From positions 8,864,163-8,928,162 of the forward strand of contig JACSVZ010000011.1 in the NCBI GenBank assembly GCA_014706295.1: a stretch of DNA of 64,000 nt, written 5' to 3'. The first letter of the stretch is position 1, and each line of letters begins with the position of its first letter. The DNA is from Lycocorax pyrrhopterus obiensis. Taxonomy: Eukaryota > Chordata > Aves > Passeriformes > Paradisaeidae. Under the pieces are notes generated by a model. The model was not told where the DNA came from. It saw only the letters and a list, made by a program, of their open reading frames with translations, and ran no database searches. A program made the translations under genes and the position numbers. Of this stretch, positions 61,016 to 64,000 are shown one piece after another.

Positions 61016-61072
61016 GGGTCTGATCTTGCATTCCTTGTGCATCCTAAGTTCACACTGAAACTAACTGAGTGT
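61016..61072. mobile_element. Palindromic repeat relic (left half)
   Basis: GGGTCTGATCTTGCATTCCT, then GTGCATCCTAAGTTCACACT and GAAACTAACTGAGTG, follows from memory the amniote repeat type 'GGGCCTGATCCTGCAA...CATTGAAGTCAATGGGAGT'. The right arm was not found. Confidence 0.4.
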
Positions 61073-62339
61073 TAACAACAGTATTCCAGACAAATTCTAA
61101 TGGGATAATTGTGTCATTATTGCTACCTAAATTTCCCTTGTTTCATTTGGATTCAGCATTTTCCTTTCTGCTATTGAGCCAAAGTCTTCAGAAGGAGTTT
61201 TGCCATATGAAGTTGCACAATTTTGGTTTGACTTGCTACGATTTTATGCACCTTGGTGCATTTTCCTGCTGAGGCAAGTGCCCTTCAGCAGCAGAGAAAC
61301 TTTCTCCCACGTTGCAGGATCTGGCAACTGTTCAAAAGCAAACTAACACTGTCCAAGATAGATCAGAAAATAAACATATCTGCTCAAATGGAAACACAAG
61401 AAGCCATTCAGGTTCTGGACTACTGTCACCCAACCTGGAACTCAGCTGGGATACTCGATCAACATAACTGCTCTCACAGAGACTACTTCAATGGTCAGTG
61501 GACATTTTGCATGGACACAGAAGCATAAACTCCAGTCTACAAGTTTATACAAAGCAAAGTAATTGCTGCAATCAAAAAAAATTATTTTCCTACCTCAAAG
61601 ATAATCTTAAAACCTGTAAGCCAAAGATAAAACATCCATATATTAGTAGGGCCTCCATACTCACAGTTTGAGGATGTCTTACAATGAAAACATGAAATTA
61701 TTTCAAATTAACAACCAAAAAAAAAAATCAAGGATTTGTGAGGGAAGGCAGATAAAAATGCAAATTTTAAAGACCAGAATGACCATAATTCTTGCTGAAG
61801 AGTAAGTTAAACACATGGGGAAAAATAAGAAAAAAATAAATAAAATACCCAGATTATTTCTTACAGAATCAATAATATAAAACATATCTCCATTATGCCC
61901 TGGTTTAATTGAAACTACATTTCTCCAATCCTTGCCAGAAAAACAGGAGAATACGGCTACAGAATTCATGTGCCCACTTTTTATCTGCATGACCTGCTTC
62001 AAGAGCTAAGCCAAGTTTCATTAAAAATTATTGGTCTCATAACTTTTTTTCTCTCTGCCAAAAGACTCCCATATGGCACCAATATCAAGATAAAATTGTG
62101 GCCGTGCAAAGTTTTTCCCACTCTTAATTTAAAAAAAAAAAAACTATAAAGTGATTTTATGGCAAAGTCAAAAAGTGTCAAGTATGATAAGATCTCACTT
62201 GATAAAACTCTTGGGCAGTTGTGCTAGTTTTGAAACGGGGTATTTTTATCTGAAAGATGGCACACAAGATGTTCTCAAGTCTTATGCACAGTACTGAACT
62301 ATAGCAGCTCAGTGGAATATTATCCACTCCTTACTGGGT
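61073..62339. other. Noncoding stretch, no gene recognised
   Basis: Frames up to 99 codons, none recognised. Short A-runs occur near 61,720 and 62,130-62,142. Confidence 0.55.
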
Positions 62340-63010
62340 GCTTTGCTAACACATATTGTGGTATTAAGGAATTCTTTTGTATTACTGTGGCATCTGCTAA
62401 AAATGTCAGATGTGATCACAGGCCTTGCAAAACAAGTATTTTAACAACCAAAACCTTATGATAGGTTATATTTCAGTGACTTGGAAACAACACTGCATTA
62501 TCTGAGAAAACAGCACAGATGTTGCTTAATAAACTGCTCAGTTTATGCATTGTATTAACCTCATGAAACATTTATGCAAATCTTGCATTAACAAAAGGTA
62601 AAAGAATCATTACAGGTTATGAAGAAAACAATGTGACAACCTTTGTTTTTACCTCCATGTTTTATGGGGGCATTTTAACTCTTAGGGGTTTCTGTTTAGG
62701 AAGACACAAGGGCATTATAGATTTTCATCTATTTTGTTTTCAGTTCTGCTATCATTCCTTCCAGCTGATTTCACATTTTATAATGCTAATAGTGGGTGTA
62801 TGGTTTTGAGTTTCTCTACTGTCAGCTGGTCAGTAGGTCTGGGGGATATATTTAATGGAATCTGACAGCTGATGGAACTGATCTCATTGAAAGGGGATTT
62901 GATATGTGGGATGAATGTGGTGACCCTCAATTCGACATATTAATGACCATTATTATTCAAACTCTTGCAGCCAATATAACTCTTTTTCTTGGACACAGCA
63001 GTACATGTGT
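62340..63010. promoter_or_regulatory. Candidate conserved noncoding element / enhancer block
   Basis: Repeat-free, complex AT-rich sequence. A perfect POU octamer ATGCAAAT lies at 62,574-62,581. Around it a degenerate unit occurs twice: TTTATGCATTGTATTAAC at 62,542-62,559 and TTTATGCAAATCTTGCAT plus TAAC at 62,571-62,592. Near 62,862-62,874, TGACAGCTGATGG combines MEIS/TGIF and E-box cores. Homeodomain-like ATTA cores are frequent. The call is by pattern only. Confidence 0.3.
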
Positions 63011-64000
63011 CTAAAAGAAATGACTTATGGATGAGTTAGTCCATATACTAGTTTGAGTGTCATTTAGTTAGCATGTCAAAACAGATTAGCTATTTTACCT
63101 TGAGATAAAATTAAAGGAAAAGCCTTTGTGCTCTGTACACTTGTAAACAAAGCAATGATAAAAATGGGTAGTTTCACTGGACTGAGTCTGAAATCCAGCA
63201 AATACACGCACCTCCAACTGTGGGAAAAAGCGTTCTGCACTCTGGGCAACGGAAAATAAAACTCGGCAGTCGGATACTGCAGCTGCAACCAACAGGTCCT
63301 CCTCTGCTATAGGTCACCCAAAAAGTTATATGCACCCTTTGTGCACTAACAGCTTTTAGAAAAAGACAAATGTATCATCCTTACTTCACACAAATCAGAA
63401 TTTAGGTAACTAAACTGGCAGAACTTCACATTCTGCATTGACTTGTGACAAAATATTCATTGTTTCATTTATTCTCTGCTGGTAGGAGAAATTTGGCCCA
63501 ATCAAAGCTGTGCATGATGGGACAAATAATGCTACATTCAAAAAAATCCTGAGATTCCTGCCATCTTTTGGCAGAACAGAATCTGATCACAGATGCTTTA
63601 ACAGATGTGTAAAGGACACAAAAGAAAATCTTGAGATGTGAGCAAAAATTACAAGGAACCATTTGATTTTAAATTATGAGCTACTGCTACTTTTTCAGGT
63701 CACAAATATAAAACCTATTATTGATCTTGAGCATTGCCTCCTATTTTGAATGTCTTTTAAAGCCAAGGGCACTCTAATGCCATTTAATCAATAACTGCTT
63801 TCACATTTTTTAAGCAAATATGCAAATTGTTTACAGATTTTAAAGGCTACAGATGTACACTGCCTGTTCTTTTCTACCATGTCTGAGGAGAGGTGATGTT
63901 CTACAATATTCAGCCAGGGTGCCTGCTGAGCTGGGCAGGACATTCAAAACCTTTGCAGCCTGTTTTACGGCCCTGGTGGTGCATGAATAATAAAAGCACA
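63011..64000. other. Noncoding stretch to the window end
   Basis: AT-rich DNA with frames of 70 codons or fewer. An AATAAAA motif near the end (about 63,988) has no identified transcript upstream. Confidence 0.5.

Noticed and set aside
1..64000. CRISPR array, operon or other prokaryotic system
   Set aside because: Avian CR1 and MIR repeats, AT-rich noncoding texture and the lack of long frames rule out a prokaryotic origin.

Overview
The window looks like nuclear DNA from a bird. The best evidence is five fragments of the CR1 LINE family. They have the bird-type 3' end: short ATTCTRTG-like units instead of a poly(A) tail, next to the conserved TTGGAAGGG / CCCTTCCAA stretch. Old pan-amniote repeats (MIR SINEs and palindromic GGGCCTGAT-type elements) also occur. 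The DNA is AT-rich and CpG-poor, has few repeats, and shows no bacterial-style gene packing. The exact species cannot be read from it; a passerine or other neoavian bird is a guess.

No protein-coding gene can be supported. The longest open frames are 154, 142, 136 and 126 codons. They overlap frames on the other strand, show no recognisable domain, and are about what chance gives in 64 kb. No tRNA, rRNA or known microRNA hairpin was recognised. The window is best read as an intergenic gene desert or the inside of a very large intron. I list no CDS.

Layout: 1-7 kb is plain sequence with one CpG-rich pocket near 1.65 kb. A palindromic repeat lies at 7.2 kb. A probable solo retroviral LTR (14,379-14,744) has TG...CA ends and a 5-bp target duplication; its U3 part holds a degenerate ~29-bp repeat with six CCAAT boxes. 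A CR1 cluster spans 17.4-19.5 kb. A strong candidate conserved noncoding element lies at 21.15-21.57 kb. MIR relics occur at 24.7, 26.5, 30.1, 44.4 and 51.1 kb. A GC-rich pocket sits at 25.56-25.96 kb. Two CR1 fragments lie tail to tail at 41.35-42.09 kb. G/T- or A/C-rich low-complexity tracts occur at 3.6, 34.1, 37.7 and 52.0 kb. More palindromic repeat relics are at 56.6, 58.4 and 61.0 kb, a 13-bp perfect hairpin at 59.96 kb, and a second group of enhancer-like sequence at 62.3-63.0 kb.

Nothing here forms a multi-gene system. The features most worth checking are the CCAAT-array LTR, the two enhancer-like blocks, the hairpin, and the isolated CpG pockets. All repeat family calls come from memory of consensus sequences, not from a database search.
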